From assembly GCA_964595625.1 (NCBI GenBank), contig CAZQQU010000010.1, positions 21,785 through 85,784 of the forward strand: a stretch of 64,000 bases of DNA. The letters run 5' to 3'. Origin of the DNA: CAZQQU01 sp964595625 (GTDB lineage: Bacteria; Bacteroidota; Bacteroidia; Flavobacteriales; Flavobacteriaceae). Shown in pieces: positions 8,596-17,123 of the stretch (the stretch's first letter is position 1; every line of letters begins with the position of its first letter). The position numbers and the translations under genes are program-made. The notes below the pieces were generated by a model that was not told the DNA's origin, did no database searches, and saw only the letters and a program-made list of their open reading frames with translations.

Positions 8596-9378
8596 TTAAT
8601 CGGTTAATTTATTATTGAGTTTTCTCAATTTGATACGTGTCAACACTTTTTTGGTGTATAACGGAAAATCGGCATTTTGAATCCAGCCGTAGTAGCCGGG
8701 GTCTTTTTCGAGGATCTCTTCTACCTTGGAAAATTTGTATTTACCAAAGGTAAAAACCTCGTTACCTTCTTTGTCATAGCCAATAAATCCGGCAAAATCA
8801 GCAAAGCGTTTTTGGGTACTAAAATCGGCTAAAAACTTGATGTTGTTTTGTAACACATCTGAGTAACGGTCTAATTGTGAAAGCAGCACTTCGTAGGTAG
8901 CAAGGGTATCGGCTTCTGCACTATGAGCCTGGGTGAGCTCCTTATTGCAATAAAACTTATAGGCTGCCTCGAGGGTACGTTTCTCCATTTTGTGGAAAAT
9001 GGTTTGTACATCCACAAAAAGCGTGTTTTTAAAGTCAAAATCCACTTCGGCGCGCATCATTTCTTCGGCCAGGATAGGAATATCAAAGCGGTTGGAATTA
9101 AAGCCACCCAAGTCGGCATCTTTGATCAGGTTATAAATGGCAGGAGCTATTTCTTTAAAAGTAGGTTGGTCGGCCACCATCTCGTTGGTTATTCCGTGTA
9201 TGTCACTGGCGTCTTTGGGGATTGGCATTTCGGGATTGACCCGCCACGTATGGGTTTCTTTATGCTGGTTGGGATGCAGTTTAAGCACCGAAATTTCGAC
9301 AATCCGGTCGGTGGCCAGGTGGGTGCCGGTGGTTTCTAGGTCAAAAAAACAAATGGGTTTTACTAATTCCAGATTCAT
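8596..9378 (-). CDS. 3'-5' exonuclease, DnaQ/epsilon-like (DEDDh)
   Basis: 260 aa. RNase T/DnaQ exonuclease fold: ExoI motif FFDLETTGTH, ExoII region GGFNSNRFDIP, and ExoIII AHSAEADTLATYEVL with the DEDDh histidine. A short C-terminal extension (FTFGKYKFSKVEEIL, then GYYGWIQNADFP) is usual in flavobacterial homologues. The open frame begins at a TTG at 9399, but the ATG at 9378 (MNLELVKPICFF) is the likelier start. It may be a repair or proofreading nuclease; it is too short to be a DinG fusion. Confidence 0.88.
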   Translation of the reverse strand: MNLELVKPICFFDLETTGTHLATDRIVEISVLKLHPNQHKETHTWRVNPEMPIPKDASDIHGITNEMVADQPTFKEIAPAIYNLIKDADLGGFNSNRFDIPILAEEMMRAEVDFDFKNTLFVDVQTIFHKMEKRTLEAAYKFYCNKELTQAHSAEADTLATYEVLLSQLDRYSDVLQNNIKFLADFSTQKRFADFAGFIGYDKEGNEVFTFGKYKFSKVEEILEKDPGYYGWIQNADFPLYTKKVLTRIKLRKLNNKLTD

Positions 9379-9430
9379 AGTACAAGCTTGGGTTTTCAAA
9401 GGTATTATTTATACAACCGCCACGGAAATT

Positions 9431-10366
9431 TTATTGTAAAAAAACCTCAGCTAGCATACATCGGGCACTGCCTCCTCCTAGGGTTTCGATTACGGTGAGG
9501 TCACTGCTCAATGGGGTGGTGTATTTTTTTAAAGTAGCCAGTTGTTGCGGACTTAAAGAGTTTAATGCTGCTTCCGACAGTATGGTAAACGATTGGCCTT
9601 CTTGATTTTCTACTTCCAACATATTACCGGCAAAACGGCTGACTTGTTCTTCGGTGATGGCTATGATTTCTTTACCGTCTTGTTCCAAGTGTTGTACCAC
9701 ATTTTTACGTTCCTTTTTGTCGTCGATGCTATCCAGACAAATCACAGCAAAGCGACTACCCACACACATCATCACATTGGTATGATAGATAGGTAGGCGT
9801 TGGTTATTAACGGTTTGGAAAGCAGTAAAAATAACCGGTGTATATTCAAAATCTTCACAAAATTCGATTACCAACTCCTCGTCCGCTCGAGGCGAAAGAG
9901 CACAATAGGCTTTGCGGTTGACTCGATCGAGAACCAAGCTTCCGGTTCCTTCCAAAAAAAGGCCTTCATCCTCCGCTTCGGAATAGTCGACAATATGTTT
10001 GATTTCAAAACCGTTGTCTTCTACTAGCTCCAATACTTCTTCGCGTCTTTCCCGGCGTCGGTTTTCGGCAAACATGGGGTAGAGCGCCACATCGTTGTTT
10101 TCGTGAAAAGAAATCCAGTTGTTGGGAAATACCGAGTCGGGGGTATCCAGGCTGCCGTCATCATCAAAAATGATAACGCGAATACCTGCTTGTCGCAGTT
10201 TGGCCACCAAACCATCAAATTCTTGTTGGGCAAGTTGGTTGACATCCACAGCGGGTTGGTTTTGAAATTGGGTTTGGTAATAATTATTGACCGCCGTTTG
10301 TTCGTTGAGCCGGAAGGTAGCTGGACGAACCATTAAGAGGGTATGGGTGGTTTGTTTTGTTTTCAT
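9431..10366 (-). CDS. ctlX: Citrulline utilization hydrolase CtlX-type (pentein superfamily)
   Basis: 311 aa, guanidino-group-modifying enzyme of the pentein fold. Visible elements: TLLMVRPATFRLNEQTAVNNYYQ, PDSVFPNNWISFH (substrate acid region), EGTGSL at 139-144, catalytic histidine H195 in YHTNVMM, and catalytic cysteine C303 in GGGSARCMLAE at the extreme C-terminus. Arginine-deiminase-related proteins of this group hydrolyse citrulline or related ureido compounds. It sits 37 bases downstream of another pentein enzyme, so both probably act in arginine/citrulline breakdown. Confidence 0.85.
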   Translation of the reverse strand: MKTKQTTHTLLMVRPATFRLNEQTAVNNYYQTQFQNQPAVDVNQLAQQEFDGLVAKLRQAGIRVIIFDDDGSLDTPDSVFPNNWISFHENNDVALYPMFAENRRRERREEVLELVEDNGFEIKHIVDYSEAEDEGLFLEGTGSLVLDRVNRKAYCALSPRADEELVIEFCEDFEYTPVIFTAFQTVNNQRLPIYHTNVMMCVGSRFAVICLDSIDDKKERKNVVQHLEQDGKEIIAITEEQVSRFAGNMLEVENQEGQSFTILSEAALNSLSPQQLATLKKYTTPLSSDLTVIETLGGGSARCMLAEVFLQ

Positions 10367-10403
10367 AGTAATTTTATTTAGGGTGTGCTCCCCGAATTAT
10401 CTA

Positions 10404-11318
10404 TTAATCTCTTTGAAGGGGTAGGGTACTACACCGTAGTAAACCCTCTTGTTTGGCGATTTCGGCGTAGGGTACTTCCTCTACCGTAAATCCTTTCTCT
10501 CGGAGCCAAAGATTGAGTCGGGTAAAGTTTCTTTCAGAAATTACTACCTCGGGGGAGATAGAAAAAACATTGCAAAACATATGGTACATTTCTTCTCGAG
10601 TGGTATGAAATAAATTTTCTTTACCAAAGAGTTTTACCAGGTACATATAATCGGCTTCTTCTCGGAAACCTTGTTTGTAGATAATCCCTTTGTCCGTTCC
10701 CACGGGTTGGAAACAACAGTCGAGGTGCAAGGCATTATCGCGGGGTTCTATTTTGGACTTCACCAAGTCAAATTCTTTTACTTTTTTGTGGGGAAACATT
10801 TGTTTGATGTAATCTACTCCCAACATATTGGTACGGGCCGTGATGTAGTCTTTATAGTCACTTCCTTTGTAGGTACCAATAAAAATATAGTCGTTCCACA
10901 AAATAACATCGCCCCCTTCGATATGGGCTTCTTCCGGGGGGCGGATAACTTTGTTGGGGTCCACTTGGTCAATAATGTAGCGAATGGCTTCTAATTCTCT
11001 TTCCCGATCCGGAAGTATGTTGGCTTTAACGAAAACATCATCGATGACAAAAGCGATATCTCGAGCAAAAATTTGGTTATAATCTTCGATGATTTGAGGT
11101 CGAAAAACCTCTACATCGTATTTTTTTAAAACTTGTGCTACGGCCTCCATCTCGGGTATCATATCTTCGTTTTTGGGATAGGTACCCGCCAAGATATGTT
11201 CCAAAGATTTGGGGTCATAAGCCTCTTCGGCCGTTGGAGTGGGACCGTTGCTTTGTGCGGTTCCCAACACCACCGATCGTAATCGGGAGGTTTCGTTTTT
11301 AATGTTGAGTTGTATCAT
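10404..11318 (-). CDS. Dimethylarginine dimethylaminohydrolase/amidinotransferase-family protein
   Basis: 305 aa pentein-fold enzyme. Elements: IFARDIAFV near 85, IEGGDVI at 133-139, catalytic histidine H198 in NALHLDCC, and a C-terminal cysteine C297 in GLLRCSTLPLQRD. The ATG at 11318 (MIQLNIKNETSRLRSV) is preferred over a start 12 codons upstream. The last residues (STLPLQR) resemble the arginine deiminase/DDAH group. The likely reaction is hydrolysis of an arginine-like guanidine to citrulline, upstream of CtlX; the substrate is inferred. Confidence 0.8.
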   Translation of the reverse strand: MIQLNIKNETSRLRSVVLGTAQSNGPTPTAEEAYDPKSLEHILAGTYPKNEDMIPEMEAVAQVLKKYDVEVFRPQIIEDYNQIFARDIAFVIDDVFVKANILPDRERELEAIRYIIDQVDPNKVIRPPEEAHIEGGDVILWNDYIFIGTYKGSDYKDYITARTNMLGVDYIKQMFPHKKVKEFDLVKSKIEPRDNALHLDCCFQPVGTDKGIIYKQGFREEADYMYLVKLFGKENLFHTTREEMYHMFCNVFSISPEVVISERNFTRLNLWLREKGFTVEEVPYAEIAKQEGLLRCSTLPLQRD

Positions 11319-11378
11319 GCTATTGCTTTTAAAACCACTTCGTGTAACCCACAATGAGAGGATTCTATGTATAACAAA

Positions 11379-11405
11379 ACTCCATTAGGTAAAACCTGAT
11401 GGAGT
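11379..11405 (-). terminator. Terminator after gltA
   Basis: ACTCCATTAGGT (11379-11390) pairs with ACCTGATGGAGT (11394-11405) around a 3-base loop. On the minus strand the stem is followed by TTTTG just downstream of gltA. One pair is a mismatch on this strand and a wobble on the other, so orientation is inferred from context. Confidence 0.6.
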
Positions 11406-11429
11406 AGTCTGTCTATATGAAAACCCGCT

Positions 11430-12713
11430 TTATCGTTGGTCGATGGGAACAAAAGCGCGTACTTGTTGACCCATATACACTTGTCGGGGTCTTCCGATCG
11501 GTTCTTTATTAAGACGCATTTCTCTCCATTGGGCAATCCAACCGGGTAGTCTTCCGAGCGCAAACATCACCGTAAACATATCGGTAGGGATTTCGAGGGC
11601 TCGGTAAATGATACCCGAGTAGAAATCGACGTTAGGATATAAGTTTCTGGATTTGAAATATTCATCTTCTAGAGCCGCTTTTTCAAGTCCTTTGGCTATA
11701 TCTAATACCGGATCTTCAATACCTAAAGCACTCAATACTTCATCGGCTGCTTTTTTAATGATTTTTGCTCTGGGGTCAAAGTTTTTATAGACGCGGTGTC
11801 CAAAGCCCATCAATCGGAACGGATCGTTGCGGTCTTTGGCTTTGGCTAAGTATTTCTCGGTATCACCACCATCGGCACGGATGGCTTCTAACATTTCAAT
11901 AACCGCTTGGTTAGCTCCTCCGTGGAGAGGTCCCCACAAGGCCGCTATACCTGCAGAAAGCGAAGCAAACAATCCGGTGTGAGCAGAACCCACAATTCGT
12001 ACGGTAGAGGTAGAGCAATTTTGCTCGTGATCGGCATGTAAAATTAACAATTTGTCGATGGCATCAATCACCACCGGGTTGGCTACGTATTCTTCATTGG
12101 GTTTGTGAAACATCATTTTGTGGATGTTGTGTACATAGCCTAGTGAGGTATCGCCGTAGTTAAGCGGTAAGCTCACTTTCTTACGCATGGTCCAAGCAAC
12201 CAAGACCGGGAATTTGGCCAAAATTTTGACAATAGCCCGATACATTTCTTCCTCAGAATCGACATTCACCGCCGAAGGATTAAAAGCAATTAAGGCATTG
12301 GTTAAAGACGTCAATACACCCATAGGATGAGCAGATTTCGGGAAACCGTCCAAAATCTTCTTCATATCTTCATCCACTATAGATTGGCCTTTGATATCCT
12401 TATGAAATTTAGCGAGTTGTTCGGCATTGGGAAGTTCACCAAAAATGAGTAGGTAACAAACTTCTAAGAAAGTAGCTCGTTCTGCCAATTCTTCGATAGG
12501 GTAGCCCCGATAGCGAAGAATGCCTTTTTCTCCGTCTAAAAAAGTGATGGTGCTTTCACAAGAACCGGTGTTTTTATAACCGGGGTCTAACGTAATCACC
12601 CCCGCTTCGTTACGAAGATTTTTAATATCAATGGCGGTTTCGTTTTCGGTGCCTTCAATGATTGGAAGTTCGTATTTTTTTCCGTCTATTTCTAAGGTTG
12701 CAATTCGTGACAT
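11430..12713 (-). CDS. gltA: Citrate synthase
   Basis: 427 aa, hexameric type II citrate synthase; condenses acetyl-CoA and oxaloacetate. The N-terminal beta domain (ATLEIDGKKYELP, then LDPGYKNTGSCESTITFLDGEKGIL) and the catalytic elements HADHEQNCSTSTVR, GFGHRVYKNFDPRA and YPNVDFYSGI are intact. The length matches E. coli GltA (427 aa). The upstream 190 bases are shared with a divergent T9SS gene; a terminator hairpin follows. Confidence 0.97.
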   Translation of the reverse strand: MSRIATLEIDGKKYELPIIEGTENETAIDIKNLRNEAGVITLDPGYKNTGSCESTITFLDGEKGILRYRGYPIEELAERATFLEVCYLLIFGELPNAEQLAKFHKDIKGQSIVDEDMKKILDGFPKSAHPMGVLTSLTNALIAFNPSAVNVDSEEEMYRAIVKILAKFPVLVAWTMRKKVSLPLNYGDTSLGYVHNIHKMMFHKPNEEYVANPVVIDAIDKLLILHADHEQNCSTSTVRIVGSAHTGLFASLSAGIAALWGPLHGGANQAVIEMLEAIRADGGDTEKYLAKAKDRNDPFRLMGFGHRVYKNFDPRAKIIKKAADEVLSALGIEDPVLDIAKGLEKAALEDEYFKSRNLYPNVDFYSGIIYRALEIPTDMFTVMFALGRLPGWIAQWREMRLNKEPIGRPRQVYMGQQVRAFVPIDQR

Positions 12714-12882
12714 ATATTATAGGATGTGTAATTTTTTTTGAAGCTCGTGCGAAGGTACAAAATATTACAGTAAAAGTGCAAATTAGAAATTTTAAAGTTT
12801 TTGTAAAAAAAAAATTAAAACAATTTGAATTTTTTGACCGTATTTTTTTTAAATCAATGGGAATAAGAACTAAAAAATGGAA

Positions 12883-12890
12883 TAGTTTTG
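12883..12890 (+). promoter_or_regulatory. TAnnTTTG promoter box for the T9SS beta-helix gene
   Basis: TAGTTTTG, an exact -7 consensus, 17 bases before the ATG at 12908. No good -33 TTG is visible. On the other strand of the same gap (about 12757-12772) a near-match TATTTTGTACCTTCG could serve gltA. Confidence 0.5.
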
Positions 12891-12907
12891 TAAAAAAAAT
12901 AGTAGTT

Positions 12908-14368
12908 ATGAAAAGAATTGGACTTTTGTTTTTATGTTTAGTTGTTTATAATCAGTTAGTTGCTCAATATACCACCCCGGGTACCGGAGTCGATTGGACT
13001 TTAGACGATATCGCGGCGGCCAGTCCGACTACGCTTACCTTATCGGGAGATACCTACACCTTACACGAAGACTTAATTATCGCTTCCCCCGATATAGTAC
13101 GTATTGACACTAATTTGACTTGGTTGATTGAAGCCGATTTACGCATCACCGTTTTCGGGTCGTTTTTAGTAACGGGTGAGGCCGTGACTATTCGAGCGGC
13201 CGATAGCGAACAACCGTTTGACGGTTTTCGTTTTGAAGAATTTTCAGAAATTTTGATTCAAAATACCCTATTAGAATACGGGGGCGGATTGCAAGTTTTG
13301 ACTGAAAATTTTACTTTGGATAACAGCACGGTGCGTTACCAGCACTCGGGCACAGCCACCGGAGGTGCTATCGCACTTTCACGCGGTATGCCGGTGCTTA
13401 CCAACAATACTATTAGTTTTAATGACAATCCGGCGATCAGTTCGGCAGCCAATGCCAGTGTATCACCCCTTATATCTGGTAATCATATCGAAGCCAATAA
13501 CCAAACAAACAACAACCGACCACAAATCAATTTGGGGCCTACTCGAGCTAGCGATACCTTAAGAATTATTAACAACACGCTAATCGGAGATCGGGATTTG
13601 ATGATGGCCGGAGGTATAGCCTTAGCCAATTTGGTAGGGGGGACTATACTGGCTCAAATAGAAGGCAATACGATTCGTGATAATCGCTACGGAATCACCA
13701 TTGTTGGTCCGACCCAACACGTTATTATTAGCCATAACATCATTGAAGATAACGACACTCAAGGTGATCCCATGTTGGGAGGTAGTGGTATTAATTTAAA
13801 TGCTCCTACGGGCGGTCAAGAGGTGTGGGTGTACGAAAATCAAATTCGTCGAAATCTATGGGGAATCACAATACAAGGACCGGTGGATGCTAATTTGGGT
13901 GATGATGCCAACAATCCCGGTGGGAATGTTTTTGCCGACAATGGAAATAACGGTGAAGTCTTTGCTATGTACAACAACGGTCCAGAAATCATTCCGGCCC
14001 AACACAACTGTTGGATTGAAGGTGTAGAGATTACTCTCGAAGAGGCCGAGGAAGTTATTTTTCACAAGGTAGACGACCCATCTTTGGGCGAGGTGATTTT
14101 TGATCCGGTGTGTCAGTTTGTTGCCGTAGACGAATTCGATTTTGACAGCTTTGTTTTGTATCCAAATCCGACGCAAGACGCAGTTTGGTTTGACAACAGT
14201 TTTGGTTTTGAAAAACTTCGCATACGCGATTTGAGCGGAAAAACGGTTTACGAAAGTTTGTTGATTCCCGGAACCAATAAGATTGAGTTTATATTGCCTT
14301 CCGGATTGTATTTCACCGAATTTACAATTTCAGGAAAATCGGTTGTCAGAAAATTAGTGGTAAAATAA
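12908..14368 (+). CDS. Secreted right-handed beta-helix protein with T9SS sorting domain
   Basis: 486 aa. It starts MKRIGLLFLCLVVYNQLVAQ, a signal peptide ending in the AQ common in this phylum. Residues about 130-400 hold parallel beta-helix-like repeats (STVRYQHSGTATGGAI, NTIRDNRYGITIVG, NIIEDNDTQGD, NQIRRNLWGITIQG), a NosD/pectate-lyase-like fold. The last 75 residues form a type A T9SS C-terminal domain (FVLYPNPTQDAVWF, then LPSGLYFTEF and a basic end VVRKLVVK), so it should be exported and fixed to the cell surface or released. An 82-codon upstream extension of the frame is rejected because it crosses the promoter and the gltA start. Ligand or enzyme activity unknown. Confidence 0.85.
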   Translation: MKRIGLLFLCLVVYNQLVAQYTTPGTGVDWTLDDIAAASPTTLTLSGDTYTLHEDLIIASPDIVRIDTNLTWLIEADLRITVFGSFLVTGEAVTIRAADSEQPFDGFRFEEFSEILIQNTLLEYGGGLQVLTENFTLDNSTVRYQHSGTATGGAIALSRGMPVLTNNTISFNDNPAISSAANASVSPLISGNHIEANNQTNNNRPQINLGPTRASDTLRIINNTLIGDRDLMMAGGIALANLVGGTILAQIEGNTIRDNRYGITIVGPTQHVIISHNIIEDNDTQGDPMLGGSGINLNAPTGGQEVWVYENQIRRNLWGITIQGPVDANLGDDANNPGGNVFADNGNNGEVFAMYNNGPEIIPAQHNCWIEGVEITLEEAEEVIFHKVDDPSLGEVIFDPVCQFVAVDEFDFDSFVLYPNPTQDAVWFDNSFGFEKLRIRDLSGKTVYESLLIPGTNKIEFILPSGLYFTEFTISGKSVVRKLVVK

Positions 14369-14418
14369 ACCGAATTCATTTTCTGTCGAAAATCATTTTT
14401 AAGCACCCTGTGATGCTT

Positions 14419-14426
14419 TACTTTTG
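14419..14426 (+). promoter_or_regulatory. TAnnTTTG box very close to start codon (possible leaderless transcript)
   Basis: TACTTTTG ends seven bases before the ATG at 14433. With transcription starting a few bases after this box, the decarboxylase mRNA would have almost no leader. Confidence 0.5.
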
Positions 14427-14432
14427 CATGCT

Positions 14433-15863
14433 ATGAGTAAAGACGAATATTTATCCAAATTAGAACTTTCGAAAGAAGATATGCAATGCTACGCCTACAA
14501 AGTGGCGGATGCCATAGTCGACCATTTTGATACCCAACACACTAAAAGTCCCGTGGTCCATGCCTCACGAGAGGAAATGGACGAGGTGTTTGTGGAAACT
14601 CTTCCTGAAGAGCCTTCAGATCCGTATCAGGTTTTGCAATATGTGTTGGACGAAGTGATGACGCACTGTAATGTGGTCAGTCATCCGCGTTCGTATTCGT
14701 TTGTACCCGGGCCGAGCAATTATATCAGTGCCATGGCCGATAGCCTAAGCAGTGGTTTTAACGTTTTTGCAGGAGGTTGGGCCGCTTCTCCGGCGGCTGC
14801 CGAAATAGAAATTGTCACTACCAACTGGCTGTTACAATTATTTGGGTTTCCGGTGAAAAAAGGGGGAGGTATTTTTACGAGTGGCGGTTCCATGGCCAAT
14901 CTTACGGCTTTAATCACTGCACGCAATGTAAAATGCGGTGATGATTTCGCGAAAGCGATAATCTATTTATCAGATCAGGCACATTCTTCGAATATTAAGG
15001 CCATCAGAATGTTGGGTTTCAAAAAAGAACAAATTCGGATTATTCCCACCGACATGGAATTTAAAATTTCATTAAATAAACTAAAAAATGCCATTGCCAA
15101 AGACCGTTTGGAAGGTTGGCAGCCGTTTTGTTTTATAGCTTCTGCAGGAACCACCAATACCGGAACGGTAGATCCGTTGAAAGAACTTGCTGTTATTTGC
15201 AAGAAAGAGGACATTTGGTTACACGTAGATGCCGCTTACGGTGGGGCAGCAATTTTATCGACTCACGGGAAAAAAATATTAGCCGGAATAGAAAAAGCCG
15301 ATTCCATCACCGTTGACCCTCACAAGTGGTTTTACCAACCCTACGAAATAGGTTGTTTATTGGTGAGAAATCACAAATGGCTGAGTGCTACCTTTACCGA
15401 AAAACCCGAATACCTGCGTGATATTGAAGGCAATGAGTCTGAAATCAATTTTTACGACCGAGGAATCGAACTCACGCGGCGTTTTAGGGCGTTAAAATTT
15501 TATATGTCGCTGAAGACTTTCGGACTTTCTTCGTTTCGAAAAGCTATAAATTACAATATTTCTTTGGCGGAAAAAGTAGAAAGTTTACTCCGTAAAAGCG
15601 ATACCTGGGAAGTCATTTCCCCGGCTACCTTAGCGGTGATTAATTTTAGATATCATCCTATCGGGAAAAACCTATCAGAACCGGAGTTGGATGCCATCAA
15701 CCAGAAGATTTCGAAAGCGGTGACACAATCGGGGCATTCGCTTTTGGTGACCACCATTTTAAACAAACAAGTGGTATTGCGCATGTGTTTAATCAACCCC
15801 CGAACCACTTTGCAGGATGTGAAAAGCACTCTCGAATTGTGTGAAAAATATGCCACCTCATGA
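14433..15863 (+). CDS. Group II PLP-dependent amino acid decarboxylase (aromatic-L-amino-acid decarboxylase-like)
   Basis: 476 aa. PLP lysine in VDPHKWFYQPYEIG; substrate/cofactor elements HPRSYSFVPGPSNYISAMAD, WAASPAAAEIE, FTSGGSMANLTAL and WLHVDAAYGGAA all fit the AADC/tyrosine decarboxylase/diaminobutyrate decarboxylase group. The ATG at 14433 is chosen over a TTG nine bases upstream because a consensus promoter box overlaps that TTG. The stop overlaps the next gene by 4 bases (ATGA). The product would be an amine or, for some homologues, an aldehyde; the substrate cannot be read from sequence. Confidence 0.88.
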   Translation: MSKDEYLSKLELSKEDMQCYAYKVADAIVDHFDTQHTKSPVVHASREEMDEVFVETLPEEPSDPYQVLQYVLDEVMTHCNVVSHPRSYSFVPGPSNYISAMADSLSSGFNVFAGGWAASPAAAEIEIVTTNWLLQLFGFPVKKGGGIFTSGGSMANLTALITARNVKCGDDFAKAIIYLSDQAHSSNIKAIRMLGFKKEQIRIIPTDMEFKISLNKLKNAIAKDRLEGWQPFCFIASAGTTNTGTVDPLKELAVICKKEDIWLHVDAAYGGAAILSTHGKKILAGIEKADSITVDPHKWFYQPYEIGCLLVRNHKWLSATFTEKPEYLRDIEGNESEINFYDRGIELTRRFRALKFYMSLKTFGLSSFRKAINYNISLAEKVESLLRKSDTWEVISPATLAVINFRYHPIGKNLSEPELDAINQKISKAVTQSGHSLLVTTILNKQVVLRMCLINPRTTLQDVKSTLELCEKYATS

Positions 15864-17077
15864 AGATGGATACACTTATCTTAGGAGGCGGTGCCGCTGG
15901 ATTTTTTACCGCAGTTAATCTGGGTAAAATGTCACCGGATAGGCGAATTGTTATTTTGGAAAAAAGCAATCAAATACTCGCTAAGGTTAAGGTTTCGGGA
16001 GGAGGACGTTGCAATGTTACCCACGCCGAATTTATTCCTTCTGAATTAGTAAAAAATTATCCCCGAGGCGAAAAAGAACTACTCGGTCCGTTTCACCGGT
16101 TTATGACGGGCGATGTGATTACTTGGTTTGAAGAGCGTGGGGTTACTTTAAAAACCGAAGCCGACGGCCGTATGTTTCCGGTGACTGATTGTTCGCAAAC
16201 TATCTTGGATTGCTTTTTGAAAGAAGCCCAAAAGTATGGTGTGGAGGTATTGAAAAATCAATCTGTAATCGATTTTTACAGAGAAAATGAGCAGTGGAAA
16301 GTGCTCACTAAAAAAGGAGAGTTTTTTTGTCAAAATTTGGTCATCACCACCGGAAGCAGCCCGCAGATATGGAAATTACTCAAAAAACTATCACACACCA
16401 TCATCCCTCCGGTGCCGTCTTTGTTTACCTTCAACATCAAAGACCCGCGCATAACGGATTTATCTGGAATTTCTAAAAAAGTTTCGGTAAAAGTATTGGA
16501 TTCCAAACTTGAAAGCGAAGGTCCTTTGCTGGTTACCCATTGGGGAATGAGCGGCCCGGCGATTTTAAAACTATCGGCTTGGGGGGCTAGAAAACTTTTC
16601 GATTTAGATTATCGATTTTCCATACAAATCAATTGGTTATTCGATATAGATAAAGAAAGGGCTATTACATATTTACAAAAAATAAAACAAGAAAACGGCA
16701 AGCAATTAGTATCCAAATATCCACATTTTGAATTGCCTAAAAGGCTGTGGCAGAATTTGGTGAAAGCTTCAGAAATTAATTCGGAAGTTAAATGGGCGGA
16801 GGTTACCAAAAATCAGCTTACAGAATTTGCATCACAAATCACCGAAAGTATTTTTAAGGTAGAGGGAAAAAGTACATTCAAAGAAGAATTTGTCACTGCC
16901 GGCGGGGTAGATTTAAAAGAAATTAATTTTAAAACCTTTGGCAGTAAGCTACATCCAGGCTTGTATTTTGCGGGTGAAGTTCTCAATATCGATGCGGTTA
17001 CCGGAGGTTTTAACTTTCAAAACGCCTGGACAGGCGGCTATATTGTAGCTCGGAGTATTATGGGTTCACCCAAATAG
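15860..17077 (+). CDS. BaiN/RdsA (YhiN, HI0933-like) family NAD(P)/FAD-dependent oxidoreductase
   Basis: 405 aa flavoprotein. FAD-binding start DTLILGGGAAGFFTAVNLG, then the family signature VKVSGGGRCNVTHAE, and the C-terminal AGEVLNIDAVTGGFNFQNAWTGG that closes the FAD site. The central HI0933 insertion domain runs from about residue 190 to 340. The start overlaps the decarboxylase stop by 4 bases, so the two are translationally coupled; whether they share a pathway is unknown. Physiological electron partners of this family are poorly known. Confidence 0.9.
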   Translation: MKMDTLILGGGAAGFFTAVNLGKMSPDRRIVILEKSNQILAKVKVSGGGRCNVTHAEFIPSELVKNYPRGEKELLGPFHRFMTGDVITWFEERGVTLKTEADGRMFPVTDCSQTILDCFLKEAQKYGVEVLKNQSVIDFYRENEQWKVLTKKGEFFCQNLVITTGSSPQIWKLLKKLSHTIIPPVPSLFTFNIKDPRITDLSGISKKVSVKVLDSKLESEGPLLVTHWGMSGPAILKLSAWGARKLFDLDYRFSIQINWLFDIDKERAITYLQKIKQENGKQLVSKYPHFELPKRLWQNLVKASEINSEVKWAEVTKNQLTEFASQITESIFKVEGKSTFKEEFVTAGGVDLKEINFKTFGSKLHPGLYFAGEVLNIDAVTGGFNFQNAWTGGYIVARSIMGSPK

Positions 17078-17112
17078 ACCACGAGAATTTTCCCCTAATA
17101 ACTCCCGTGGTC
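17077..17112. terminator. Hairpin between convergent genes
   Basis: GACCACG (17077-17083) pairs with CGTGGTC (17106-17112) in the 46-base gap between the flavoprotein gene and the M23 peptidase gene, where a bidirectional terminator is expected. No strong T tract follows on either strand. Confidence 0.45.
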
Positions 17113-17123
17113 TCGACAAATAG

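Noticed and set aside
9137..9439. 100-codon plus-strand frame opposite the exonuclease
   Set aside because: Antisense shadow of a well-supported gene.
12662..12907. 82-codon N-terminal extension of the T9SS beta-helix protein
   Set aside because: It overlaps the gltA start and a promoter box, is lysine/phenylalanine-rich, and a proper signal peptide begins at 12908.
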